NCBI GenBank assembly: GCA_021792015.1
Contig: JAJYVM010000025.1
Span: 1 to 17,031, forward strand
DNA length: 17,031 nucleotides
Origin: Bacillota bacterium
GTDB lineage: Bacteria > Bacillota > Sulfobacillia > RBS10-35 > JAJYVM01
Reading direction: 5' to 3'
Shown: positions 1 through 7,300 of the stretch, in pieces
Layout: every line of letters begins with the position of its first letter
How positions within the stretch are numbered: the first letter of the stretch is position 1
Notes under the pieces: generated by a model
Told to the model about the DNA's origin: nothing
What the model saw: the letters and a program-made list of their open reading frames with translations, nothing else
Database searches by the model: none
Translations under genes and position numbers: made by a program

Positions 1-2906
1 GCAGGCTTCCGCACGGTGCCGCCCCCGGTGTCAGTGCCGCCTGCAGCCGCCCGCGTCCCGGCGGGCGTGCGCGTACCGGTGGCACCTGTCGTACCGGCGC
101 GGCTCCGCGGCCCAGGCTTGGGCACGGCGCCGCCTGCCGCCCGGCTCCCCGCGGCCCCGCGACCATTGCCGGCGGCCCCGCCGGCGCTGCGCCCCGCCGT
201 CCTGCCGCCCGCGGCGCCACCGCCGCTGGGCCGCTGCGCGGTTGCCCCTGTACCCCGGCGCGGGGCGCTCCCGGCCACGCCGTTGGCCGACGGCCGCGTG
301 GCAGCGCGTCCCGGCGTGCCTCTGGCGGCCCCGTCCCGGCCGGCCGTGGCTGCCCCGCTCCCCGACCGCCGCCCGTTCGACCCGCCAGAGGTCCGCTCGG
401 CACGCCCGCCCTTGGCCGCTCCAGTCCCAGACCGCCGGGCGCTCGCGCCGCCAGCCTTCCGCGCGGCCCCACCCGCGGCCCTGCCCCGCCCAACAGCGCC
501 TGACCTGCGCCCCGTTCCTGCCGCCGTTGCCCCGGCCCCGGCGGTCCCACGCGCGCCGGCGCTCTCGCCAGACGGTGCCCTCCGCCCGCCCATGGCCGTC
601 GCAGCCCCGCCACCGCCGCCCACCGCAGCCGCGGCTGGGACCGGGACCGCGTTGTCGCCCCTGGCGCCGCCGGCGCCCTCGGCGACGACCACGGACTCGC
701 CGTCGATGCCCTCGCGATGGTCGCACTCAGGGTTGAGGCACTGCGCCCACCGCGTCCCCTCGCGCCCGCGCCGCTCCACCATCAGCTGGCCGCAGACGGG
801 GCAGAGGCCGACGGGCCGTTGCCACGCCACGAAGTCGCACTCGGGATACCGCGCGCAGCCATAAAAGGTCCGCCCGCGCCGGCTTCGCCGCACGACGAGA
901 TCGCCCCCGCAGCGGGGGCACTGCACGCCCGTCTTCTGCAGCATCGGCCGCGTGTGCTTGCACTCCGGGTAGCCCGTGCAGGCCAGAAATGGCCCAAACC
1001 GCCCGTGGCGCACGGCCATGGGCCGCCCGCACACCTCGCACACCTCGTCGGTGACGACATCCTCCGCCAGCTCGACCTTGCCGATCTCCTCCTCGGCGCG
1101 CGACAGCATGCCGGCGAAGGGCTCGTAGAACTCGCCCAGCACACGCTGCCAGTCGCGCTCGCCGGCCTCGACCGAGTCGAGCTCGCTCTCCATCTCCGCC
1201 GTGAACGCCACGTCGACGACGCTCGGGAAGTACTGCTTCAGCAGGTCCGTCACGACGACGCCAAGCTCGGTTGGCATCAGCCGCCGGTCCTCCTTGCCGA
1301 CATACCCCCGCTGCTGGATGGTCTCGATGATGGGCGCGTAGGTGCTCGGCCGCCCGATCCCCTTCTCCTCCAGCGCCCTCACCAGCATGGCCTCGGTGTA
1401 TCGCGGCGGCGGCTCGGTGAAGTGCTGCTGCGGCTCCAGCCCCAGCAGGCGCACGGCCTGCCCGGGCACCAGCTCCGGCAGCACGTGCTCCTCCTCCTCC
1501 TCCGCCTCCGCGGCCTCGGCCGTGCCCGCCGCCGGCCGCTCGTCGCGGCCTTCCACGTACACGGTCATGAACCCGGCGAACTTGATGGTCGAGCCGGTGG
1601 CCCGGAAAACGTGCGCATCCTGCGGCACCGTCGTGAGGTCCGCATCGGCCCCACCCGCCGCCTTCGCCCCGCCCGTCGCCCTCACCGCGCCCGTCGCGCC
1701 GGCCCCACCCGCCACCACGTCCGCCGCCACGGTGTCGTACACCGCCGGCGCCATCTGGCTCGCCAGGAAGCGCTCCCAGATGAGCCGGTACAGCCGCGCC
1801 TGATCGCGCGAGAGCGCGCTGCCCAGCGACTCGGGCGTGCGCAGCACCGACGTCGGCCGGATCGCCTCGTGCGCGTCCTGCGCCCCCGCCCGCGCCGTGC
1901 CCTGCCGCGGGAACGCGAACGACTCGCCCCACCGCGACTTCACGTACTCGGCCGCCTCGGCCTGCGCCTGATCCGCCACGCGCACCGAGTCGGTGCGGAT
2001 GTACGTCACAAGACCCACGTGCTGCCCGCCGACCGCCAAGCCCTCGTACAGCTGCTGCGCCACGCGCATCGTGCGCGCCACCCCGAAGCCGAGCTTGCGC
2101 GAGGCCTCCTGCTGCAGCGAGGCCGTCGTGAAGGGCGGGGCCGGGTTGCGCCGCCGCTCGCGGCGGCTCACCCGCGCCACGCGCAGCACCTTGCCCCCGC
2201 GCTCCACCTCGGCCATGATCCCGTCGACCTGCGCCTTGGACTTCAGTTCGACGCGCTGCCCGCCGACGCCGTGATAGCGCGCGGGGAACGCCGCCACCCG
2301 GTCGCCGTCCGCCGCCAGGCGCGCCGTCAACGACCAGTATTCCTCCGGCTGAAACGCCTGCCGCTCCTGCTCGCGGTCCACGATGAGCCGTACCGCGACC
2401 GACTGCACGCGCCCGGCCGACAGGCCGCCGCGCACCTTCTTCCAGAGCAGCGGGCTGAGCTTGTAACCGACGAGCCGGTCGAGCACCCGCCGCGCCTGCT
2501 GCGCCAGCACCAACTGGTGGTCGATGGGCCGCGGCGCCGCCAGCGCCCGCTGCACGGCCTCCTTGGTGATCTCGTGGAAAGTGATGCGCACCGGCTCAGA
2601 GTCCTGCAGGCCCAGCGCCTGGCACAGGTGCCAGGAGATCGCCTCGCCCTCGCGGTCCGGGTCGGTCGCAAGCAGCACCCGGTCGGCCTTCTTCACCCGC
2701 TCGCGCAGCTCGGCCAGCACCGGCCCCTTGCCGCGGATGGTGATGTAGCGGGGCTGGAAGCCGTGCTCCGGCTCGACGCCGAGCTGGCTGCGCGGCAGGT
2801 CGCGGACATGCCCCATGGACGCGGCGACGGTGTACCGCCGCCCGAGAAACTTCTCAATCGTCTTGGCCTTGGCGGGCGACTCGACGATCAGCAGACCTCT
2901 GCTCAG
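1..2906 (-). CDS. topA: DNA topoisomerase I (type IA), 3' end outside window
   Basis: Relaxes negatively supercoiled DNA by transient cleavage of one strand. The N-terminal Toprim domain shows LIVESPAKAKTI (Glu9) and DPDREGE (residues 82-88). The active-site tyrosine is Tyr302 in GLVTYIRTDS. Three C-terminal C4 zinc-finger motifs follow (CEVCGRPM..., CPRCGGDL..., CPVCGQLM..., about residues 618-730). After them comes a low-complexity Gly/Ala/Arg/Ser/Thr tail of at least 237 residues that is still open at base 1, so at least 968 residues are visible. A Glu-rich insert (EAAEAEEEEEH) lies near residue 470. The frame is open back to a TGA at 3009-3011 but contains no ATG, GTG or TTG before the Toprim motif. 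I place the start at CTG 2906-2904, six bases after AGGG of GAGGCAGGG. Family certain; start codon probable. Confidence 0.96.
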   Translation of the reverse strand, partial: MSRGLLIVESPAKAKTIEKFLGRRYTVAASMGHVRDLPRSQLGVEPEHGFQPRYITIRGKGPVLAELRERVKKADRVLLATDPDREGEAISWHLCQALGLQDSEPVRITFHEITKEAVQRALAAPRPIDHQLVLAQQARRVLDRLVGYKLSPLLWKKVRGGLSAGRVQSVAVRLIVDREQERQAFQPEEYWSLTARLAADGDRVAAFPARYHGVGGQRVELKSKAQVDGIMAEVERGGKVLRVARVSRRERRRNPAPPFTTASLQQEASRKLGFGVARTMRVAQQLYEGLAVGGQHVGLVTYIRTDSVRVADQAQAEAAEYVKSRWGESFAFPRQGTARAGAQDAHEAIRPTSVLRTPESLGSALSRDQARLYRLIWERFLASQMAPAVYDTVAADVVAGGAGATGAVRATGGAKAAGGADADLTTVPQDAHVFRATGSTIKFAGFMTVYVEGRDERPAAGTAEAAEAEEEEEHVLPELVPGQAVRLLGLEPQQHFTEPPPRYTEAMLVRALEEKGIGRPSTYAPIIETIQQRGYVGKEDRRLMPTELGVVVTDLLKQYFPSVVDVAFTAEMESELDSVEAGERDWQRVLGEFYEPFAGMLSRAEEEIGKVELAEDVVTDEVCEVCGRPMAVRHGRFGPFLACTGYPECKHTRPMLQKTGVQCPRCGGDLVVRRSRRGRTFYGCARYPECDFVAWQRPVGLCPVCGQLMVERRGREGTRWAQCLNPECDHREGIDGESVVVAEGAGGARGDNAVPVPAAAAVGGGGGAATAMGGRRAPSGESAGARGTAGAGATAAGTGRRSGAVGRGRAAGGAARKAGGASARRSGTGAAKGGRAERTSGGSNGRRSGSGAATAGRDGAARGTPGRAATRPSANGVAGSAPRRGTGATAQRPSGGGAAGGRTAGRSAGGAAGNGRGAAGSRAAGGAVPKPGPRSRAGTTGATGTRTPAGTRAAAGGTDTGGGTVRKP

Positions 2907-2931
2907 AACGATCCCTGCCTCACTGCGCGCC

Positions 2932-2940
2932 AGTATATCA
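2932..2940 (-). promoter_or_regulatory. Extended -10 promoter for topA
   Basis: On the minus strand the sequence TGATATACT reads as an extended -10 element (TGn followed by TATACT, five of six consensus bases). No good -35 box lies 17 bases upstream (GCGGGT), which fits an extended -10 promoter. Transcription would begin near 2922-2926, giving a leader of about 20 bases with GAGGCAGGG just before the proposed CTG start of topA. Inference from sequence only. Confidence 0.5.
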
Positions 2941-3116
2941 TCGGTGCGCGCGCGACCCGCGCGCGCCCTGTCACCGTATCGTCTTCCGTGTGGGCCATTT
3001 CCGATGCCTCAACCGGCCCGCCGTCCCGCCGTCCCGCTCGTTCGGGCCGGCCGGCCCCCGGGTGGCTCCGCGCGGCCACTGCGGGCGAGTACCACCTGCT
3101 CGGCGCGCACGCCACC

Positions 3117-3617
3117 GTGAACGGGTGCAAGGTCCCGTTCGACTTCACCAATCACGTGACCCCCGTGAACGGGCCGGGCCACTTGTCCATGGCGGGCATG
3201 CTGGGCTGGGCCCAGGGCGGTCCGGCCGGCTCCCTGAACCCGTCGCCCCGTCGGCTGTGGACGCGCCCGCATGGTGTCGCGAGGTCCATCCGCCTGCCCG
3301 ACGGACACCCGGCGACCTTCCACCTGAATTGGGGCATTCGGTGGCGGCAGGGTGCCTGAACCTACTCCGTCGTGAGCGAGAGCTTCGCCCTGACCGGCAC
3401 GAAGCTGCTCATGCCGCTCGTGAAGGCGATCCTGGCCGCGGTCGGCCCGGCGGGCAATCCCATCGGCCGGGGCACCACAGGTCAGCTCTTTCATGGCCTG
3501 GCCGCCGACAACGCCGCCATGGAGCTGATCTGGAGCCAGGGCGGCGACCAATACGCGATCTACGGCTACCAGGCTCCGGCCATCCGCCTGGTGCAAAGCC
3601 TGGTCCGGGTCCGCTGA
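3117..3617 (+). pseudogene. Unrecognised coding-like stretch split by one in-frame TGA
   Basis: I do not recognise this protein. One frame reads from GTG 3117 (VNGCKVPFDFTNH...) to TGA 3357-3359, and the same frame continues directly (TYSVVSESFALTG...) to TGA 3615-3617. Third positions are almost all G or C on the plus strand in both halves (for example gtg agc gag agc ttc gcc ctg acc ggc acg). The antisense frames do not show this, so the stretch looks like real or recently real coding sequence. The coding signal seems to begin near 3090, with no convincing ribosome binding site before either candidate start. GTG 3372 could start the second half as an 81-residue protein ending in YAIYGYQAPAIRLVQ. 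Either two small hypothetical proteins of 80 and 81 residues, or a decayed gene. No transmembrane segment or known motif seen. Confidence 0.4.
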
Positions 3618-3732
3618 GCCCCGCTTTGGCGACGCCGACCGCGGCGGCCGGCTGCGCCTGCGCCAACCTGCCGCGCCCGCCTTCCCCTCTCCGCGCGCCT
3701 GCCCGCAGCGTCCATGGCGACAAGCAAAAACC

Positions 3733-3763
3733 ACCGGATGGGCGGCACCATCGCCCATCCGGT
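3733..3763 (-). terminator. Intrinsic terminator of the fadH-fabH-HMGR-diiron operon
   Basis: A perfect 12-bp inverted repeat (ACCGGATGGGCG at 3733-3744, CGCCCATCCGGT at 3752-3763) encloses a 7-base loop. On the minus strand it is followed by GGTTTTTGC, a proper U-tract. It lies 66 bases after the stop codon of the diiron protein gene, so it most likely ends that operon. No T-run follows on the plus strand. Confidence 0.9.
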
Positions 3764-3829
3764 AGCTCAGTACGACCTATGAACAGGGCTGCCGTTGGCC
3801 CGCACCTGGCGGCGGACCCCTCAGCTCCG

Positions 3830-4837
3830 TCAGATGGTGCAGCCGGCCTGCACGGCCCGGCTCCGGCAGAGCAGCGCGATCACGCACTGCCCGCAGTCGT
3901 GCGCCAGCCCCCGCAGGTCGAAATAGTGGAAGCGGCGCCGCGGCGCCTCAGGCTCGGGCTCATGGGCCACCGCGTCGACGCGCGGCCACACGAGGCCGCC
4001 GCTCCGCAGCGAAATCTCGCGCTTGCGCTCGATCAGGCGGGCCCAGGCGGCGTGGTTGCCGGAACCCGTCGTGCCGCCGCCCTCCACGTCGTCGTCGAAC
4101 AGGCCGATGCTCTTGCTGTGCGCCTCGATCTGCGCGATCAACTCGCCGATGAAGGCGTGGCCGTCAAGCCCCAGCGCCTCCGTATCGTCGTGCAGCCGCT
4201 CGTTGATGGCCTCCATCGTGCACAGGAGCTCCGACTGCATGTCGCGCAGCCCCTGGCGCCGCTCGGGCGGCAGGCTCGGCATCGCCTGCTTCAGATAGGT
4301 GTGCGCGAAGGCCTGGTGGCGGGACTCGTCCACCAGGATGCGCGCCGACATCTTGCCAAAGAGCGCCGCCGGTTGAACCTTGGCGAAGCCGAAGTAGAAC
4401 TGGCGCGCGAAGAGGTCGGAGATCAGGATCCCCCACAGCCAGTCGATGCGGTCGCCCTGGCGCAGCCGGTGGTGGTAGCGGAGCATCTCCGGAACCTCGC
4501 GGATGGAGACGGGGTTGTGGTGCAGCCGTTGGTACAACTGCGTGAGGGCCTCGAAGTGGCGCGCCTCGTCCATGAGGAAGGTCGCCAGGTAGAGCTGGGC
4601 CGAGGTCTGGCCGGCGGCCGCCAGCTGCGGCAGCGCGGCCGATGCGCCCAGCATCGCCGTCTGCTCCCCGAGATACACCGGGGTGAGCACGCGGGTCAGG
4701 GCGACGGCCTGGCGCGGTTCGAGGCCGAGCGGCGCCTCCCAGTCCACGTCGTCCGACGACCACTGACTTCCAACCGCCTTGTGGAACAGTCGGACGAAGA
4801 GGTCTTCTCGGTCCACCTTCGGCATGATCTGAATCAA
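3830..4837 (-). CDS. R2-like (ferritin-fold) diiron oxidase/oxygenase
   Basis: A 335-residue member of the ribonucleotide reductase R2 / R2-like oxidase superfamily, which uses two metal ions to activate oxygen. The ligand pattern is visible: Glu58 (YLGEQT), Glu91/His94 (DEARHFE) and Glu171/His174 (DESRHQ). The helix-3 carboxylate expected as Glu appears to be Asp141 (ISDLFARQFY). Length matches R2lox-type proteins, and order and spacing resemble that group rather than a true RNR beta subunit; no large RNR subunit is adjacent. The C-terminus carries an unusual Cys cluster (C-x2-C-x5-C-x8-C just before the end). I chose TTG 4837 because GGAGG lies 8 bases upstream and the TTG overlaps the HMGR stop as TTGA; ATG 4825 is the alternative. 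Substrate unknown; possibly oxidises a product of the neighbouring lipid enzymes. Confidence 0.82.
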   Translation of the reverse strand: MIQIMPKVDREDLFVRLFHKAVGSQWSSDDVDWEAPLGLEPRQAVALTRVLTPVYLGEQTAMLGASAALPQLAAAGQTSAQLYLATFLMDEARHFEALTQLYQRLHHNPVSIREVPEMLRYHHRLRQGDRIDWLWGILISDLFARQFYFGFAKVQPAALFGKMSARILVDESRHQAFAHTYLKQAMPSLPPERRQGLRDMQSELLCTMEAINERLHDDTEALGLDGHAFIGELIAQIEAHSKSIGLFDDDVEGGGTTGSGNHAAWARLIERKREISLRSGGLVWPRVDAVAHEPEPEAPRRRFHYFDLRGLAHDCGQCVIALLCRSRAVQAGCTI

Positions 4838-6198
4838 ACCTTCGCCCTCCTCTCCCGCGACCGTCGCACCGCTCCGGGGCCGCCATTGCCCGAAAGGGCT
4901 GATTCCGCCCGGTCCAGGCGCAATCCTCCTCGCTCGAGATGGGCCTCGTAAAAGTTGCGGCTGCCGGTCGTGGCCATGGCCGCGCCGGCCGAGATCTCCA
5001 GGCAGAGCGCCGTGGCGGCGATGATCTGCGCAAAGCGATAGACGTGCCCGGTTCCTTCGCAGCCCAGCAGGCGCAGGTATGCCTGCGCGTGCGGCAGGTG
5101 CGTGCCGCCGCCGATGGTCCCGACCTCCAGCCCCGGCAGGCGCAGGCTGAAGTGCAGCGCCGGCAGCCCGTCCACATCGACGGCCTGCACCGTCCCGTGC
5201 GCCATGCTGCTCGTGCCGATCATGCCGAGATCCTGGCCGGTGGCCGCGAACACGGCGGCGATCGCGGAGGCCGGCGTGAACGCGAACGACTGCATGCCGC
5301 TCGCATGGCTGCCGTGCAGCCCCACCGCCTGCAGGTCCGTGAGGTCGTGCGCCTGCACGCGAAGCACACGGCGCAGCGTTGGGCCGTCGATCACGGTCTC
5401 GGCCAGCACCGTCTTGCCGTGGCCCTCGTGAAAATATTGAAAACTTGCCTTCTTGTCGCCGCCCATGTTCGCTTCGAGCACGAAGCGCTCGGGCTGGATC
5501 CCCATCTCCGCCGTGAAGCGCTCGCCCACAAAGCCGTGGGCCAGGGCGAAGGCGTTGCGGGTGATCATGTTCGGCCCGCAGGCGTCCCCGGTGGTGAACC
5601 GCAGCAGGACGTGGCACATCGCGCCGACCACGAAGGTGTCGACCCGCCGCAGACGCGCGTGGCGGCTGATGGGCGAGACGGACCCGGCCGGCCGCCCAAA
5701 GCCGTTGCCCGGTTGGTCGAGCCACGCCTGCATCTCGGCCTCGCGGCCGCGCAGCCATTTTGCGAGCGACAGCGCCTGTGCGCTGTCGCCGAATACAAAG
5801 CAGCAGTCCCGTGTGATCCCGTCGGCGAGCACATAGGTCCGGAGCCCCCGGGGTCTGGCGGCGTTGGCGCCGCGCAGCACGGACATGGAGAGACTGCCCT
5901 CGGTGTGGGCCATCGGGACGTAGACCTGGTCGGCCATCCGCCCGGTCTCGCGCAGCTCCCCGCCCGCATCCACCGCGTAGCTGCCCATCTCGACGGGCAT
6001 CGGCCCGACGACGGCCACCGGCAGCGCCACGTACCCGACCGTGCATTCCTGCATGGCAAGAAAGGGCGCCGGCTCGACCGGCCAATCGAAGATGAAGTCA
6101 TCGGCGGCGGACCAGCCGGGCAGGCTACGCAGGGCGTCCTGCCGCGCCTGCACGTCGGCCGGGCTGTTCTTGTGCGGCCAGTTGCGTCCCCCCGCCAC
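4834..6198 (-). CDS. Class I HMG-CoA-reductase homologue with altered substrate pocket
   Basis: A 454-residue protein with class I HMG-CoA reductase architecture. Catalytic residues are all present: Glu51 (ECTVGY), Lys249 (GGDKKAS), Asp323 (ATGQD) and His420 (EAHLER). GTIGGGTHLP and GDACGPNM match the nucleotide- and CoA-site motifs. The family reduces an acyl-CoA thioester to an alcohol using two NAD(P)H. Compared from memory with the human enzyme, residues that hold the HMG group differ: Ser of SGNYCTDKK is Glu, the NAHAAN segment reads AFTPAS, and GQDAAQN reads GQDLGMI. It may therefore act on another acyl-CoA. Start is GTG 6198, with GGAGGT seven bases upstream. The stop overlaps the start of the diiron gene (TTGA), so the two are translationally coupled. 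FabH ends 85 bp upstream. Confidence 0.88.
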   Translation of the reverse strand: MAGGRNWPHKNSPADVQARQDALRSLPGWSAADDFIFDWPVEPAPFLAMQECTVGYVALPVAVVGPMPVEMGSYAVDAGGELRETGRMADQVYVPMAHTEGSLSMSVLRGANAARPRGLRTYVLADGITRDCCFVFGDSAQALSLAKWLRGREAEMQAWLDQPGNGFGRPAGSVSPISRHARLRRVDTFVVGAMCHVLLRFTTGDACGPNMITRNAFALAHGFVGERFTAEMGIQPERFVLEANMGGDKKASFQYFHEGHGKTVLAETVIDGPTLRRVLRVQAHDLTDLQAVGLHGSHASGMQSFAFTPASAIAAVFAATGQDLGMIGTSSMAHGTVQAVDVDGLPALHFSLRLPGLEVGTIGGGTHLPHAQAYLRLLGCEGTGHVYRFAQIIAATALCLEISAGAAMATTGSRNFYEAHLERGGLRLDRAESALSGNGGPGAVRRSRERRAKV

Positions 6199-6283
6199 GC
6201 GTTCACCTCCGCCGGTCGGATCATCACCTGATTCTAGCCGAAGGTCGCCCCATTGCCAACGTAAACCACGGGACGCGAGGATT

Positions 6284-7285
6284 TCACATCCAGCGCATGA
6301 CGGCGGCCGCCCAGGTGAGGCCGCCGCCGAAAGCGACCGTGAGCAGGCGCTGGCCCGGCAGCAGGCGCCCGCAGGCCCGCGCTTCGTACAGCCCAACCGG
6401 GATGCAGGCCGCGGAGATGTTGCCGTACCGCTCAATATTGACCCAGGTCCGCTCCTCGGGCAGGCCAAGCCGCTCGGCGGCCGCCTCGATGATGCGAAGG
6501 TTCGCCTGGTGCGGCACGAAGAGGTCGATGTCGCCGACCCCGAGGCCGGCCAGCTCGAGGGCGCGGTCGGCCGCCTCGGGCACCTGCCGCACGGCCCACT
6601 TGAAGACCTCGCGCCCGTTCATGTGAAACGCGTTGAGCCCCGCCGCCACGGTCTCCGCGGTGGCCCGCATCCGGCTGCCGCCCGCCGGCATGATGATGTG
6701 CTCATACCCGTCGCCGTCGGATCCGGCCAGGATCGACAGGATGCCGGCGCCCTCTGCCACGGGCCCGAGGACGGCCGCCCCGGCCCCGTCGCCGACCAGC
6801 ACCGCCGTGGAGCGATCCTGCCAGTTGATGATGCGGCTCAGGACCTCCGCCCCGATCACCAGACCGTAGCGGCAGGAGCCGGAGCGGATCAGCCCCTGCA
6901 GCAGGGCCACGCCATAGAGCCATCCCGAGCAGCAGGCCATGAGGTCGAAGGCCGCCGCGCGCCCGGCGCCGATGGTCGCCTGGACGCGGGAGGCCGTCGC
7001 GGGAAAGGGGTTGTCCGGCGAGGTCGTCGCGCAGATGATCCAGTCCAGCTGCTCCGGCGCGATCCGCGCGTCGGCCAGCGCCTGCCGGGCGGCCGCCACA
7101 GCCAGGTCCGAGGTGGCAACCTCGGGGGCGGCGTAGCGGCGCTCGCGGATGCCGGTGCGCGTCCGGATCCACTCGTCGCTGGTGTCCAGGCGCTGCGCCA
7201 GCTCGTCGTTGCTGACGGCCCGCTCCGGCAGGACCGCCCCCAGCCCGAGGATCCCCACGCCGCCCGCGCGGCTGCTGAATTCCAC
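6284..7285 (-). CDS. fabH: Beta-ketoacyl-ACP synthase III (FabH type)
   Basis: Condenses an acyl-CoA primer with malonyl-ACP to begin fatty-acid synthesis; the primer determines the omega end of the chain. About 333 residues, normal FabH length. The Cys-His-Asn triad is visible: Cys119 (MACCSGW), His259 (VPHQAN) and Asn289 (YGNISAACIP). SDEWIRTRTGIRERR and the C-terminal AFGGGLTWAA are typical FabH. I chose GTG 7285 because AGGGGAG lies 8 bases upstream; TTG 7294 would sit directly against that site. The gene follows fadH by 15 bp and its ribosome binding site abuts the fadH stop, so the two are one operon. In this setting I infer a specialised primer, perhaps cyclohexanecarbonyl-CoA. Which primer it uses cannot be read from the sequence. 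Confidence 0.95.
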   Translation of the reverse strand: MEFSSRAGGVGILGLGAVLPERAVSNDELAQRLDTSDEWIRTRTGIRERRYAAPEVATSDLAVAAARQALADARIAPEQLDWIICATTSPDNPFPATASRVQATIGAGRAAAFDLMACCSGWLYGVALLQGLIRSGSCRYGLVIGAEVLSRIINWQDRSTAVLVGDGAGAAVLGPVAEGAGILSILAGSDGDGYEHIIMPAGGSRMRATAETVAAGLNAFHMNGREVFKWAVRQVPEAADRALELAGLGVGDIDLFVPHQANLRIIEAAAERLGLPEERTWVNIERYGNISAACIPVGLYEARACGRLLPGQRLLTVAFGGGLTWAAAVMRWM

Positions 7286-7300
7286 CCCCGACAACTCCCC

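Noticed and set aside
717..3359. An 880-codon plus-strand open frame across topA
   Set aside because: Mostly antisense to topA and its composition (Leu/Arg/His/Pro) is typical of a shadow. Only its last part after about 3090 shows real coding bias, and that is reported separately.
3357..3359. In-frame TGA read as selenocysteine
   Set aside because: No convincing stem-loop of the bacterial selenocysteine type was seen directly after it, and the protein family is unknown.
3009..3758. A 249-codon minus-strand frame just upstream of topA
   Set aside because: Poor third-position bias compared with the opposite strand; contains the operon terminator within its 5' end; no recognisable motifs.
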